A stretch of DNA of 64,000 nucleotides. Origin: Balanoglossus misakiensis. Its lineage: Eukaryota; Hemichordata. The translations under genes and the position numbers were made by a program. Of this stretch, positions 45,057 to 59,900 are shown piece after piece. The notes below the pieces were generated by a model. That model was given only the letters and a program-made list of their open reading frames with translations, was not told where the DNA came from and ran no database searches. Numbering within the stretch: the stretch's first letter is position 1; every line of letters starts with the position of its first letter. The DNA lies in contig CM082591.2 in NCBI GenBank assembly GCA_040954595.2, positions 2,170,001 through 2,234,000 of the forward strand, read 5' to 3'.

Positions 45057-48000
45057 CTGAAATGGCAAAACATAATTTTATTAGAAAGTGTACAGATTTC
45101 AGAAGTGGTATATTTTGCATTTTAGGTATCAAATTTAGGGTCAAGTTGTAATACATGCTGATAGTATGGTAGAAGTGTTTGTGTGATTTGAACATGCGCT
45201 GTGTCAATGACTCGTTGGCACTGGCAACCATACACTTTGGGATTTGCTTCCATCACTGCTGGGTGCGTGACGTCATAGTCTCAAACAGGATGGGAGTTGC
45301 CCTATATATGTCACTGTTCGTTATGTATGGATGTTGTTTTGCCAATTCTGCAATCTGAGCTCGCAGGCGGCTCTAAAGCATTTCATGGCATGACCTTTGG
45401 CCTCTATTACCAATGGTGATTTGTACATTCGTTCCAGACATCCGCCGTATATTGACATGATTGATATTAAAGTAAACTCCATTTACGTGATGATATGCCG
45501 TCCCAAATGCCCTCATAGTTTACTAAACACGACAACCCATAATATCACGAACAGCGCCAGTATTTACATTTTCCAACGACAGATGACTCAGCCATACATC
45601 AATATAAGACGCCGTCTCCGCCATCTCCAGTTGCCCTTTCGAACCAATTTTAATTAATTGACCATGGTCCTAAAATATGTAACCATTTCATCTGATAAGA
45701 TATTCGGGAAAACGTGCTCTTAAAGCAATGAAGTCGAGTTTGCAAAACCTCGGTTATGCGTGAAAGCGATCAACTCGACCACCTTCAAAACACCCCACCT
45801 CATACTGGGACCACTGTCTAAGCAATGCAAATTCTCAGTGACCTCCATTGAATGTCCCTTTAATATACCCTCTCCTAAATTCCTTCTGCGGGCGAGAAAT
45901 ACTTCGCGGGAATTTTTTTTCCGAAAACGCTGTTTTTTTATTCCCAGAGAACACCCCCATATGCATACCTCCAGCAGACGCTGAAATACCAGGCATAAAC
46001 CACGCGTTCTAAATTCCAGACCCAATGGTTCAGAAGTCTGGCATGTGTGATGAAGCGTCATGGAATTCGCCTCAAAACAACACTCAGGCCTTGACTGCAA
46101 TAACTACACTCTTGTCGATGTGAAACTCCGCGATATGCGGTATACGTGGCGATCACTTTTCCGGATCATTTTCGCTGCATTTTTCGACGAAGTTCACCAG
46201 AAAGTTATCTTGTACATTAGAAATTTTATCTCGTGGATTTAGGACCCAAGTATTTAGGACATGTCTGAAAAGAAATGTATTAACCGCAAGCAATCTGACG
46301 AAGAGTTCCTATAATTTTCGTCCTGTGCTGCTGTTAAACGGCATCTTCATAAGAATTTTAAATGCGGTCGATAAACTTTTGTGTTTCTGTAAGCATTCAT
46401 TTGCATATTGGTATGATAATTCAGTAAGGTGTGAACGGACCTTTTAGTACAAATGGTATGTTATGTCAACCGACAGCTGTCAAAAATTACGGAATATTGA
46501 GATGTGTTTATTGGCACTACGCAAACATTTTCCATCACTGTGTTCGCTGGTATGTTTTCTTTGTAAGTTGGAGTTTGCCGAGTTACCACAAACAGATAAA
46601 CAGAAAAATTTCAACATATCGCCAAAAGGTTTAAATGACGTCCCGTCGAGAACGCCATTACAGTGAGTCACCGCGCCGAGTCCAGCATACCGGCGTTCGT
46701 GCTTTACTCCATACTTGGCGAATAGGGAGATAATCACGTGATCTTATCCAAATTTATTGCAAGGATGGAAATCCGAGCTCGATCCTGCTGTCGGTTTTAT
46801 TTTTAAGATGCGATCAACAGCCGTGCCTTGCCAGTAATAACCAGACCTCCCACTACCAGGGGCAAATGACGGGGTCGGGGGACACTGGTACGGCAAATTA
46901 TGGTTGTATTTCATATGATACCTCTGAAAGACCCGGAATAAATGAATCAACAGTTCATTTATTTTTGCATGTTGTTGGGGCGCGTGTGGTGCTTGGCAGC
47001 AAGTTATCAAAAACTAAACCATCCTCACCAACATTAAAGAGGCGTCATAGAATCGACTGGAGGAACTTTAATCGTCTGATAATGGTATTAATGGAATTTA
47101 ACAATTCCAGAATTTAGGGTTAAACTAACAAAACGAAAATGCATCGACAGAAATTCCTGAGCTATTTTTGCGAAGAAAAAACACTTTTGAAATGCTAGTA
47201 ATAACTTGAAATGGTAATTCGAACTCAGATCAGTTCTAAGTCTTTGAAGAGACAGGGGGTTAGTTTTACAAGACGATTGACAGCGTCTTACAATTACGTA
47301 ATCATCAAACTGCACCTGTCGTTCGTGCTCGAGAATCTCAAAATGATTGACAGCTGACGGTCAGGCGACAAGTCGCACATAGCTGGAATCACAAAACGTC
47401 ACTTTGTCAAAACATGACGAAAAGATTAATAATTTTGATATGCAACGTCAATCTTTGCTACTGTCCACTCAACGAAACGTCAAGCCTCGTAAAATGGCAA
47501 TGCGGTTTAGAAAACATTTGTGGAGATGAGATATTCATATATTGGTAATGCATAAGCGTACATTTAACACTTCGTGGTGTTGATTCGAAACAGGATCTGG
47601 AAACTTCGTGCAGTGCGGTGGATGAATGGAAACTTCTGGAAATCTGGCGTTCGGCCGGCGCAGGGGTGTTTGAACTCTGCACAATCGCGGCTTTGTCAGC
47701 GAGAACCATATCGCAAACGCTACAACACGCGATTCTACTCGAACACAAAGAAGAGCATTTTGGTCGCCTGTTCGTTTGCTTGCAAGGGCATCGATGTGCC
47801 AAGCACTTGGAATCACCCGAAACTTGACCTTGAACGGGAAGGACAACCTCGGGGGGATATTTGTGGCGAAGGATTAAAGTTCACGAGACAAGGGAGTAAA
47901 GCCTGTCTGTGATTCCTTATATGGCAACATATCAGTGTATCCTCTACCACAAATACATAACTACAAAACGGTGTCGCTTATGAGTTTCAACTTGTCACCA

Positions 48001-50659
48001 TATCGAATACATCTAAACGTTCAACTTTTCGTTCTGTTTTGAGACGGCGAGAAACAGATAATGCATTTTGAACAAATATTAAATATACTCAGAATTGGAA
48101 AACACAAAATATTTTCTTCCGTGTCAAGGCTGTGTATTTCGCGGACGTTAGGAGTGATGTATTGTAAGGCATTGCATCCTCGGGGTTAAAATGTGAATTA
48201 TTGTAGTGAGCGTGTTGGGAATACCAGGACACGGTGATTTCAGCCGGGAATATTGCTGACTTTGCTTATTTTGTCTAGACTTCGCATGCACGATAGATAT
48301 TTCCCCTTTTATTTTAAGTGAGAGTTCCATCCCTATCTTGCAGCTCTAATATCTTACCCGGAGTACACGTCGCTGTCTGTGGAAGTTCGATTACTTGGAA
48401 ATTGCCAGAAGTTCACAGTATTGTGCAATAAAATTCTGGAAGCCTATGGATACTTCGAAGATTTAAAGAAACGGAGTAATGTGAAATTCAAAGTGATGTA
48501 AGAAGTCCGTTTTCTCAATTAAGTTAAAAGGGGAGGTAATATTGACTAATTCTATCCCCCTACTGTACAGATAAAGTTGACAAAAGTGATGGACTTACCG
48601 CAAAATACAAGACAGACGATGGACTGCACGAATGGTAGTCTCCGACAGTGAGTGGTTTGAGTTAAGGCGCAGAGAGTTTGAGGTTGACGGGGAAATTCCT
48701 GGCATAATTTGCACACAACACTTCGAAAATCTTCCTTTTGCACACAGAACGCAAGTCCCGATCCCCAGAAATGGAAGCGGGTTATACTGTGTCTTGTGTG
48801 TACGCTCCAACCCGGGAAGTTTAAAGACCGTGGCCATGGCAACACAGAGCCCTGCTTTCCGGCCAACGCAAAACAAAGTTCTTATACCTCTAACAAATGA
48901 TCATGGAAAGTTGAGATCTACTCAGTAATCACATATTTTCACTTGGTTGGCCACGTAAAAAAGTGCGCCACCACGTGGTTATTGGCAGACGTAGACACAC
49001 CCTTTTAACCAAATATGAGCATTTGTAAATTAGAGGCCACTGTACCTTTAAGAACATTGAACTTTCCATCTTCACTGTATAGGCCTAAGTCTAGTAAGTC
49101 AGCGAATATTACTGCAGAAGGGACGAAGACTACATAAGGACACTGCCTTCGCCATCTGAACAATTTGTATTTGTCAGTGGAGTGCAATTATTTATATCTT
49201 TCCATTCGTCATAAATCAATGTTTAACAAACAGTGTCAGTGTTTAGGACAAGCAGTGGGAACTTGGGTGAACTCGGTGACCTGACAATGGTTGGCGAGTC
49301 GGTTTTGTTTATTCTACTCTCTAAGTGTCTTCCGTGACTTTCCCGGATCGAGTTACACCCTGTCTATCCGGATGTATGTCGACCCGTAAAGCCGGCTCAT
49401 TTGAATAATGCAAGAACGTACACACCGTCTTGGTGAGCGTAGCGAGCGCCCTTGAGCGACGGGTTTTCCAGTCCAACAAGTCTGATGTTCCGAAAGAAAA
49501 TAAAGATTGGCCCTGTAAGGGCGCTTCAGTGAGGATCTGTGAAATGAAATGAGTGCACGCAACCTTGAAAATGCCCTGGTAGTTCGTTTGGTTTAGCCCA
49601 GTATGGTGTGGTATGACAGTTATTGACTATGCTAAATTCTTCATACATGACTTCCATAGAAAACAGCCTCATTATTTGTTATACTTGATGAAAAAAATAA
49701 AGGGTCTGGTGACTTTTTGTTTCAAGGTACTGAAGCTGCTTACCAACACAGTCTATTTTATAATATGACCAAATTTATCATGGACAAATGAATTTCTCTC
49801 GTGGGCCCTAGGCTTTGGTGCTTTTCGACCAAGGTCACTGTCAACAGCAAACCGCTGTGAGTCTGCATTTCTGTAAGCAAAAATGATGCAAATTCACATG
49901 TGAAACAAATACCAGCAAATTTGTTCCTTTGCAGTGACTGGTATGTCCTTCAGAATATGCCCTCAATTCATTAATATGATACAACAAGGTTCAGTGTGTG
50001 TTTTGCAAATGTTAACTGTTGTGAAATTGAGTCTTAACATGTTTGTGTTGCATTTGATGACTATACATGCACTCACGATGTTCAAAGATAGAGATTAAGA
50101 TTAAAAGATGATGATAAATCATCATTATTTTGGAGGATGACTGTGCATATACATGTATATATATACAGGGAATTATTAGGATAGTTCAAGGGCATTTAAA
50201 AATATCATGTTAGCGTCACTGGCAACGGATACCGGTAGTTATACTTTTATGGCCGATGAATGTACACGGAATAAATAAATGCAGCTTGTAGAATGTGTTC
50301 CCTCATGTATTTATCATTATCGGCAAGGAAATACGTATTCAACAAAAATATGGGCATGTCATGTCATCGAACATGTTTTAGAACAAAACGGGGTGTGACA
50401 CAATAATATAGGGTGTTTGTTAATTGACAACAATTTCAAATTCCTTGTAGGAATATCATACAATCCCCCCCCCCCCGTTTTTCCATGCCCCGCCCCGCCC
50501 ACCCCTAGCCCCTCGCCCCTCTGATTGTGAGTGATGCACCCGCAATCAACGATGTATAATTTGAAGAATGGGGCTAGTTCTGGATAAAGCACAAAGCTGT
50601 TTGGACAGTCTGAGCTGTGTAAACAGAAACACCCTGCAAAATTCCCACGAAATCGCCAT
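45057..50659. other. Gene-poor region between the second CSRP gene and CECR2
   Basis: The untranslated 5' exon and promoter of the minus-strand CSRP gene should lie near its start. Several open frames of 60-126 codons occur (for example 45720-46100 minus, 47574-47912 plus, 48632-48928 plus) but lack recognisable domains. Phrases such as GTGAGCGTAGCGAGCGCCC near 49431 look transposon-derived. A C12 homopolymer is at 50465-50476. No gene can be supported. Confidence 0.5.
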
Positions 50660-50857
50660 TTAGTCGTTAAATATGTCGATCATCCGGGTTATGTCATAGT
50701 ACACTTGGTCATTGAACTCGACGGTGATATTATTATTCTGGAACGAGGCCAAAGCTGCCTCGGAAAGTTTCGGGTGTGCTCGGTACTTTCCGAGTTTGCT
50801 ATCGTTTGGAAAGAAGTGCCATCTGTCTATGCAGTGTTGCAAGGTCAACTCAAACAA
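50660..50857 (-). CDS. Possible terminal exon of an unidentified minus-strand gene
   Basis: A minus-strand frame of 65 codons ends in a stop at 50660-50662 and is preceded by a good acceptor (TTCATTTTAG at about 50867-50858). The encoded peptide (RWHFFPNDSKLGKYRAHPKL, then NNNITVEFNDQVYYDITRM) has the composition of a real globular tail. Its apparent first codon is TTG, not ATG, which fits a spliced 3' exon better than a complete ORF. I do not recognise the family. Upstream exons would overlap the CECR2 promoter and first introns. Confidence 0.3.
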   Translation of the reverse strand: MFELTLQHCIDRWHFFPNDSKLGKYRAHPKLSEAALASFQNNNITVEFNDQVYYDITRMIDIFND

Positions 50858-50937
50858 CTAAAATGAACGGCAAACAACGCGAATTTTGTTGATCTGTGAG
50901 GAACTCCATTGTCTTTATCTTGCTTCTCTGGTTAGAA

Positions 50938-53900
50938 ATGGATTCAGAGGGTGAAGTTGTAGCCGAGGACGGCAAGAAAAGCGCAGTTGATATGTCAGAA
51001 ATTCGGAGTTGGTGGGAAGTACCAGCGATCGCACATTTTTGCTCCTTGTTCCGGGCGGCGTTCAACCTGTCCGATTTTGAAATAGAGGTTAGTGTGTCGT
51101 ACTTCTTGGCTGTCAATAACAATAATGTAATGACATTAAATCATGCCGACATCAATACGGCGTATGTCTTGGTTATAAACTTGAAATTTTGGAAACGGGA
51201 CGATACAGCAAAGTACTCGAAGTTGATGGTGGTTTTTGGTGGTCATTCGAACTAAACCATGTTTTATTATTTCCTGTCCAATTTTTGAATATAACAACAG
51301 TTTTACTACATCAAACTATGGTTGATTGATGTAGTTATTGCCGTGGAGAAACGGATTTGTTGCTGTTTCAAATTTAGCAGTGTTTGTCCTTTTAAATGGC
51401 GTTTCATACGCCCTTGAATTTCATTCAGTTCCCCCAAGGTCTATTGTTTACGTTCTCCTTGCGTGTATGTTTCCTGTCTATTTCATGTCGATTTCAACTT
51501 TTTTTCTGTCGGCTTGTTATAGGAATTGGAAGAAGCTTTTATAGCCGACAGCGAAGAGGAAACTAGTCCCTTTTTGGAGGATTTAATCGTCCGTCTTTTG
51601 CGAGGCTGTTACCAGCGGCGCGACATCACGTAAGTCGCACAAACATTTCTCTGTTAGGACGTGTACTGTAATACAACTGGTAGTTTTAACGGATATACAA
51701 CGATTATGCGAGAAATGACGATTTAGTCAGCGTTAAACCCCTTCAAGCGGGGCAGGGTTGACATGAATCAAACTTAATCACGTACTTAATTTTTAAACAG
51801 ATCGCAACTTTCGTTATGTTACGTGACTGTGTGTATAACTCGAGATGGGCGACTCGCATGTTCCAAGGTTGCGTCCTAGCTTGTGTGTATCTAGATATGC
51901 AATGGCTTCGCAAACAATGCTCAGCTCATGGACATTCACTAAAGTTACTGTTGCCTTTTGCCGGAACGCGTGTGTTACAATTCTCGCCTTTCTCACCACC
52001 ATTGTTCGACCATCAAGTGCAGAGGTTATGATCCACTTCTTGTGAGAATTAAATTTATTGTAAATAATTACTGAAAGGGTCAATCCCGTGTCAGCTTTTA
52101 CACAAAGTGTACTATGCGTTTTAAGCGCCTCTATTGTTACCAAGCGTCCTTCCTTTTTGTTAGCACTCTGAAGTATTGCAAATATGATCACCGACTTTAA
52201 AATCATTTTCCTGGAATGAAATTTTTCCGATCTGAAGGTCTACTTAAGAACGGGTACTAAAGGAGCAATTAGCCTGTGGTTGAATTTTCAATTACAGTCG
52301 ATAATCTGAAAAATTGGTGGAATTTATAGGATTTTAATGATTAGGAAAGTATCAACACATGATGGTGTACGTGTGTGTTTACATGTAGAGATGTGTGGGC
52401 TAGAAAGAAATGCATTGAAACTGAACACAAGTGCTCACGTAATGTTTATTATGATCACAGTTTGTAGGATCTATTTGCAAGTAACATTTACTATTTTATT
52501 AGTAGAAAGTTACTTGAGATCCATTTAATCACCCATTTTAAATTAATGACCCATTTGAAAAGCGAAAGTCAGCAGGCATTGCGACTATAGTAAAATTCAC
52601 TTTCCAGGTTTATTCAGCTCTACTACATATGTTAATTTCAGTCATTCATAAGTGTGGTCATGTGATATTTATTGACTGGTGGGCTCGTACATTGTGGAGA
52701 TCTACGGTAATTTAAATAAAGAGACCCGATTTCTCACAAGATGCAGTGGAAGAGACAATCTGTTATCTCAAGAACTGAATTTGATCTACTAATGGACAGT
52801 TTATTGCGAATGGCTACAAAGTGGCTGCATTATTCCTCACTCACGAACGATTTCCTTGACTCATATTTTTTTCCATACGCTGAAAGAGGACTGACTCAAA
52901 ATCCCAATAATTCCTAAATTGATCGAAAGAGCCAGGAAATCTTGTTAGACATGACGCACAGTACACCGTGCCATAGTTGTTCGGTCCCTACATAAATCAA
53001 TGATAACTTTTTTTTCATTCTTGCCAATTACTGCATTAAAAAGGATGATTTGATTTATTAGTAATAAGTCATTTTACTTCCAGTACAATGATTTTTGGAA
53101 AACGGGTGTTGTTTGATTTCAAGTAGAACTGTCAAACAAACATCAATGGGTCTTGGTTCTTTTTGTACAAGATTATTCCAGTAATTTTTCTGCTAAATGT
53201 TTGTCCTTGGCCCTTTGTAAGTTTGTGTACAGTATCTACTACAACACCCAGTTGGTTTAGGCAATAAAGGGTACATTTATGATGTTTATACACTCTTTTT
53301 TGAAAATCAGTGAAGCCAAAATTTATTGTCCGTTCTTAAAAAAATCATACTGAATAATTTATTAAGAGTGTGGTTTTGCTTTGGTTAGCTTCTCACATCC
53401 CCAAAGAATGTATTCAACCAGCATCCTGGAGGCAAATTGTAGAATACACTGTATGTAGGGACAAGATGTCCATACAATATACTACGAAACAGATGTATAG
53501 GTACATTTAAAATTAGAAATTGCAAGTACGGGTCGCTTGTATCAATTATTTAAGTAATTTTAACTGTTCATATAATTTTTTTATTTCCAAACATTTACAA
53601 TATCGTAAATCGTGAATCATACCAGGGATCCAAATAGTAACATAGGGGTATATGATGTGATTTGATTATAACTGTTAGTGTATTTTAATGTGAGATTAAT
53701 CACCCAAAATTAAATTAACAGAACAATACTGTTGACAATAGCATTGTTTTGAAGTAACAAAATGCGTTTAGCGGTTAGTTAGAGATAATAGTACGCGCCA
53801 CTGATGGTGTTTTGAATCTGATTTCACTTGTCAGACAAAGGGTTTGAATTTGGTAGTGAATGTGTGCGTTGAGCGTGGGGTCGAAAGAAAAGCGTTGGTC

Positions 53901-56900
53901 ACACACAGAGTTCAATTCAAAAGCCCCCTGAATAGTGGTTTATTTAAATATTTCTCATCAGTATTTTAATTTTCGTTTAATTCCATTCCACATGTACGTT
54001 TCTCAGGCGGGCGAAAATGGATAAAAAAATTGCCACGTGCATTCAGTACCATTGTGGTCACATGCAGCTGTTTGCTGTACGATGCACTCTTGTTTTCGCA
54101 TGTGGAGTTCTTCAATGATAACAACACCATCAATGCAAGTCAGACTAAGACCAAGAAAATGATATATTTGCAGATGTTTTGTTTGTAGAAGTTATTTCAA
54201 AACAGGTCCTGTGTGACAGGAAGTGAGGTTTCCACATTGGACAGGGTTCATCTTCTTGGACGGACTTCACTGTTGTATACTATACATGTACCTGGCTTCC
54301 ACTGTGGTGCTTAGATGTGCTTGGCTGCCACACAGTACAGTGAAAACATGTACCTGGTAGTGCTTCTTCTGTACATGGATGTAGAACACTCTCCCATCAT
54401 GATGTATGGGAATATTATTTGTATCTCTATGATGCATTGGTTGGCATAAAAGGTTATAACTGCCATACGGCCTACCCTTTTTCTATGATTTATAGGTTTA
54501 CTCAGTATTTTATTTCTTACAATTAGTGTATAAATATGCAAATTGTATTCAATTATATTTCAATTTCATCTAGAAATTGCAATGTTTCCCTTTTTACCTA
54601 ATTAGGACTTATCACACGCAGCTGGTGTAGCACTAAAATGGACTTCAATAATTCATGGTACGCTAATCCAATGTTGGCCCGTGGGATATATACTTTCACC
54701 ATGACCTACATACATACACGCAGCATAACGCATTGCTGTCATTGACCTAGATGGAATTGACCACTCAGGATTGCCAATAAAAGTAATTCATGCGTTTGCT
54801 TTCCATGACTACAGCAGTATACATGTACTTTTATTATGACTTATGACTACACATGTACTATGACTTCAAATCTAACGACTATGAGTTCTGAAGTTTAATT
54901 CCTATTAATTTATGTTGGGATGATTGTGTGTGTGTATGTCAAAAAAAACTCCCAACAGACAAATAATTCATTTGTACGCAACAAACTACGATATGCGAGA
55001 TTTTAGCGTCAGAGACTGAAATATGTAAATCAGTCATACAGTTACTCTCATGGCATGGTACATGTAGTTAGAAGTAAGTAAATAGAATAATAACGTATTC
55101 CTGTATTTGCAATTGGGAACGCAGTGTCACTGTGACATAGATGTAGTAGTTCGTAATGTGTACGTGTATGTAGGTCACATATTTGCACATGCTTGATCCT
55201 GTCAGCACTTTGAGTGGTACTACAGTTAATGGGAGAATATGAACTTGAATTAAATTTAATGGAAAGAAAATTACAATGTTCAGGAAAATTAGGTCGAATG
55301 CCACCTACTGTATTCTGTCAGTGTATCTTTGTCAAGCTATTAATTCTCAGTTGAAGCCTTTCCCACTGGGAACATTTCAAAAGTACATCTTTTATTGGAT
55401 TGCCATTTGTAAATTGAAGGATATATAGTATGTTGTCATGGTGTGTGGCCAGCATTTGTCATCTCGGGTGTGCTCAGAATGCACAAAATGATTCTGAAAA
55501 CATTGGCATTTTCACTTCAGTTTAAAATGCATTTTCTCATCATCAGATGTTTTTTGCTATTCTGCAAATTATGAAAAAAAGTCAGATGGTACAAACCCTC
55601 TGATATCATCCTGGGAGGGGGGCTAAGAAGATATACAGTAACCAAATTGTATTTTGATATTCCATACATCAAAATGGAAGCGCAGTGTCATTTGGCGCTA
55701 TATCTATGAATGGATTTCCTGTTTCTTTCCTCCCCTTACTGGTGACTTCCTGTTGTCAACAGATTGCCCATCCCTGAAGCCTCACAAGTCTCAACCCACG
55801 TACATCTTTGTTCTGATTCTCAGAATTCTGGTTATACAGTGTTTCTTCGAATCATGGAATATTAGTTGGGTTTGACAGTTGGGAGACAATTAAATAAGGC
55901 TATACAATAATTTTGAGTTGTCTCTCACCAAAGCATTGTGTAGTTGAAATTGTCTGACAACTGCATGGACGAGCAATTATTTTTAGACTTGCATGTACAA
56001 GCCTCAGGGCTGGTCCTCTCTCTCTAAGCCCTGTTAGTCAATATTTCACTGACTGGTAAAATATTCACCAGTTTGTAAGCTAATTTAAACAAAATAATAC
56101 TTGTCCAGTCATAAAAAAAACCCTCGCTTGTGAGCTCAGGTGACTGAATTTATACATCTCCGAATCAACAACCTACTACGATGATTTATATCAACCAGGC
56201 CTCCCCTGTTTTGCCCAGAGTAGTTGGGTTATATTAAGATGACCCAACACGATCCCTTCCAACAAGATCGACCCAAAATAATGGTGTAATAAAGTTTCAT
56301 GAGTAAAGGTTTGTTGGTTCTGTCATGAGTAGAATGCCCCTTTTCTTTTTGTGTTCGGACACAAGCAACAAAGCCACAAGAAACATGCACAGCTTTGTCA
56401 TGGGAACTTTATTAACCACCCGCTGTAGTTTTGTTAGTTTTTCTCCAGGAATTCTTCGGATAATAAAGCAATAAAAACAATGTCAAGGCCGAGGTAATGA
56501 ATCTGTCACCTGTTGAAAGAACCACTTCTGGGTGTTAAGAGAATAAAGCGTAAATCTTTCCCAATTTGCATACGAGTAGACCATGCGTTGATTTCAGCGC
56601 GTTGATTTCCAGTGTACATTTCTCTGACGAAAGTACGAGCAAGAGTCGGCATTGGCAAATGAATTCACTTTTCAGGCTTTTTATGCTGTCGCTAAATTTC
56701 CATTGAAGCGACAGTGAACATCGGCTGTTGTAAAAATTTATTTGTGTTTTTGACAAAAGGCAGACCACACTCAATAATACCTGTCAGGTTTTCCATTGTT
56801 AATCCTGTAATGCATCTGATTAAATATGAAGCACTCAATACAAATGGGAGACCTTGACATTTAAAATGCTTTTGTTATCATTTTTAATATCATAACAGAA

Positions 56901-59900
56901 TAAATGATGCGATTGACCTACCTTATCAAAGCAACCATTAGTTTATTCATACATCAGGCAATTAGGGTATTAATTTCTTCAGCTTTTTCAAGATCCAAGC
57001 ACCCAGTGGAGAAAATGTATTTACACAACCCACAGGATGATTGTGGTACAGGTGCGATTTTGAAAAACTGAAATAGGTTTTTAACCCTTTCTGCCCCATT
57101 TCCCCATATAGAGGTCCAACTTTATCATAGAAAACAATGGAGTTGGACAAAAACATGGTGATGAAAGGGTTAAAAATAGTTTAATTTCTGTATTTTATTG
57201 AGCATATAAAAATTGAAGTACCTTGTAAGTTGATAATCAGCAGATGAACACTCTAATTAAAAATGATATCTGCTGTTATAGTTCATAATAACATACCTGG
57301 GTAATTACATGTTTTAAAATGAAGATGAACCTGTCTGTGAAGGTAGATAAAAGCTCACGCACAATACGACTAAAAGTCGTGACCAATATATTGAGTCTTA
57401 TCTGTACCATTTAAAAATAATTTCAAAAATAACCTTTGATATTTTCTCATAAATGTCAATAAAACGTATTTGTATTTTCCGTTGATGAGCCATCTGTGGT
57501 TAGTCATCGGGGCGATTTCTCCTGCAAGCTGTTTGTATGGATTCAGGAAATGAGGGGGGGGGGGTCAGGGGTCTGTTTACTGTTGATGGCAATGAATGTG
57601 GGGAAAACAAATCATATTTAGCAACATGTGCGTAGCTGTACACAGGATGTTGACCAAAGAAAGCTCAAGTGATTCCTGGCAATAATTGTACACCTGGAAA
57701 TAAAATTCTACTGTAGAGTGGGTGTTCCATCAAACAAAATGGCCATAATCATAATAACTTGACACATTAGCATTCAAATGTAGCATTGAATAATAGGCCT
57801 TACTGTAATTAATTATGTACAATGGATACAGTGCTGTATGGAAATTGCCCTAATTATCATGTTCAGGGGTGTCATGGTGTAAATGACTATTGTCAATCAA
57901 ACAAACATTGAGTAACAAAAACTTGTCACAACCAAGGTGTGGAGAACTTTTATAAATATGCCAGGTGTCAGTATTTTCCTCAGGAATAATTTGCATAATC
58001 GTAACAATATATCAAATTGTTATGATAATGAGTTCCTATTGTCTTCCCCAAATTAAGATTATCAGCCAATTTAATTTTTCTAGGTAGAGCACTGGGTGTG
58101 TAACACAAATTGTCATGCAGTTGGCCAAGATGCACTGTATTAGTTATCTGTGCATTTGATGTGGACATACTTAAATTTTAAATTGTGTTTGATAACCTTT
58201 AACTCTTGTGTTGTTGGGAGTAATTCAGTCCACTGAATGGGCTCAGGTGTTTAGTCACCCACATTCAGTTTTCACAAAAGGGTCTGGATATTGTGGCTTG
58301 TGTATTATTAGGCTCGTCATAAAAGAACAAGAAAGCAGTGAATACATTTTCTTGTTCGCAAGCTATCATGTGTACTGTTTATTTTGTATGCATGTAATTC
58401 TGAACTTGACTTTGTGTATTGTGACTGTGGTCTCATGGCTCTCTACTGATTCAAATTTAATATTTTTATATTCACCAAGGATTATGGAAACTCTGGCCTA
58501 TTAACAGTTCCATCAAAATAAATTGCAACTCATCAACACATGAGAAAAGTGAGAAATATTGCTGCGTGTTAAAATTAAAATATCAAAACTCGCTGAGAAA
58601 TTTTATGGTTTCTCGGAAGAAATGATACTCAGCTTTGATGAACAAAGACATTCAGATTTGTATTATCGTTAACGATAGACTGTAGAAAATAAGGCCAATT
58701 TCTTTCTATACATTGCAGATATGAAAAGTATGAAGTGTATTTACAAGACATCATAACGCATCGCATGCACCGGGAAGAAGGCAAGACGAACCTGTTAGAA
58801 GAACAGCCATTCCACAGATTGCCTGTGAGAAATAAAGTAGAGATTATTCACGCATTATGTAACTATAGATTAGACGCTGATGATGTAGCTGATGTTCTCA
58901 AGGTAAGTTGGTATCATGAGATAAGCAGGTTTCTGAACATTTCTGGGAAGGGTTGGAGATTTCTTGGAATTTCGTACAAGTCCTTGAAAAAGTAAACTTA
59001 CTTCTGAAAGTCTAGGAAGAGTCATTTTAATCCACAAATAAAAGTAAAAGAAATGTCAATACTTTCCCCTCACAAATATATTTCTTAGACATCTATACAA
59101 TTCTATTAAATTTTTATTGAAGTTTATTGAATTTCCATGTATGTCTGTAGATTTCTATGTAGTTTTCAAGCCTATTTCTGAATGTACTTATACGAGATGA
59201 TTGATTCTTGTCGTTCAGGGCCTAGAAGCTGATAGCTTGCGAGTAGAACCACTAGGGCACGACAGTAAGAAAGCGACATATTGGTATTTCTATGGTACAA
59301 GACTTTACAAGGAGAATTACATTGATCCGGAAGAAGAGAAGAAGAAAAAGAAAAAAGAAAGGTAAGTTGTATTTTAGTGTTCTTTTCCATTATGCTAACA
59401 ATGGGATGGCTATTTGTGTCATTATTTATGTAGCCTGGTATAGTTTGTGCTGTGTATTTTGCTAACCCATCTTTGCCTTGGGTTAGCCCAGGGCCAGCAC
59501 TGTAAGACATTTCTGCTCTGTACTGTAAATGGCAATGAATGAAGAGAGAAAGGGCTATCTGTCACTCTGATTACAACCTTGCTTCAGAGTAGTCCATTAT
59601 CTGATTGAATCAAATTGAACTGGATATGTTATCGATTTCCCATGTGACAATATTCCTATCTTCCCTGAAAATGGGAACTTTGATCAGTTCTTGATAATGC
59701 ACACTCATTGTGTCAGTGTTAGCCACATCCAGTTTTCCAGCAAAATCCCTACATTTTCCTGTGCTCAATAAAATACGGAATGAGGGAAATTGATTGGAAA
59801 ATATTCCACATATTTGTTGATTTAGGGAAAAGGAGAAGAGAAGAAGAAAAAAAGAACAAGAGAAAGCCAAGAGGAAAAAGCAAAAAGCCAAAGAAAAAGC

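Noticed and set aside
47458-47912. Overlapping frames of 69-114 codons on both strands
   Set aside because: No recognisable domain, both strands equally open, and no supporting splice or promoter signals.
48552-48928. 98-codon plus-strand frame and overlapping minus frames of 93-104 codons
   Set aside because: The peptide has no motif I recognise, and competing frames on the other strand are as long. Could be an old transposon fragment, but not supportable.
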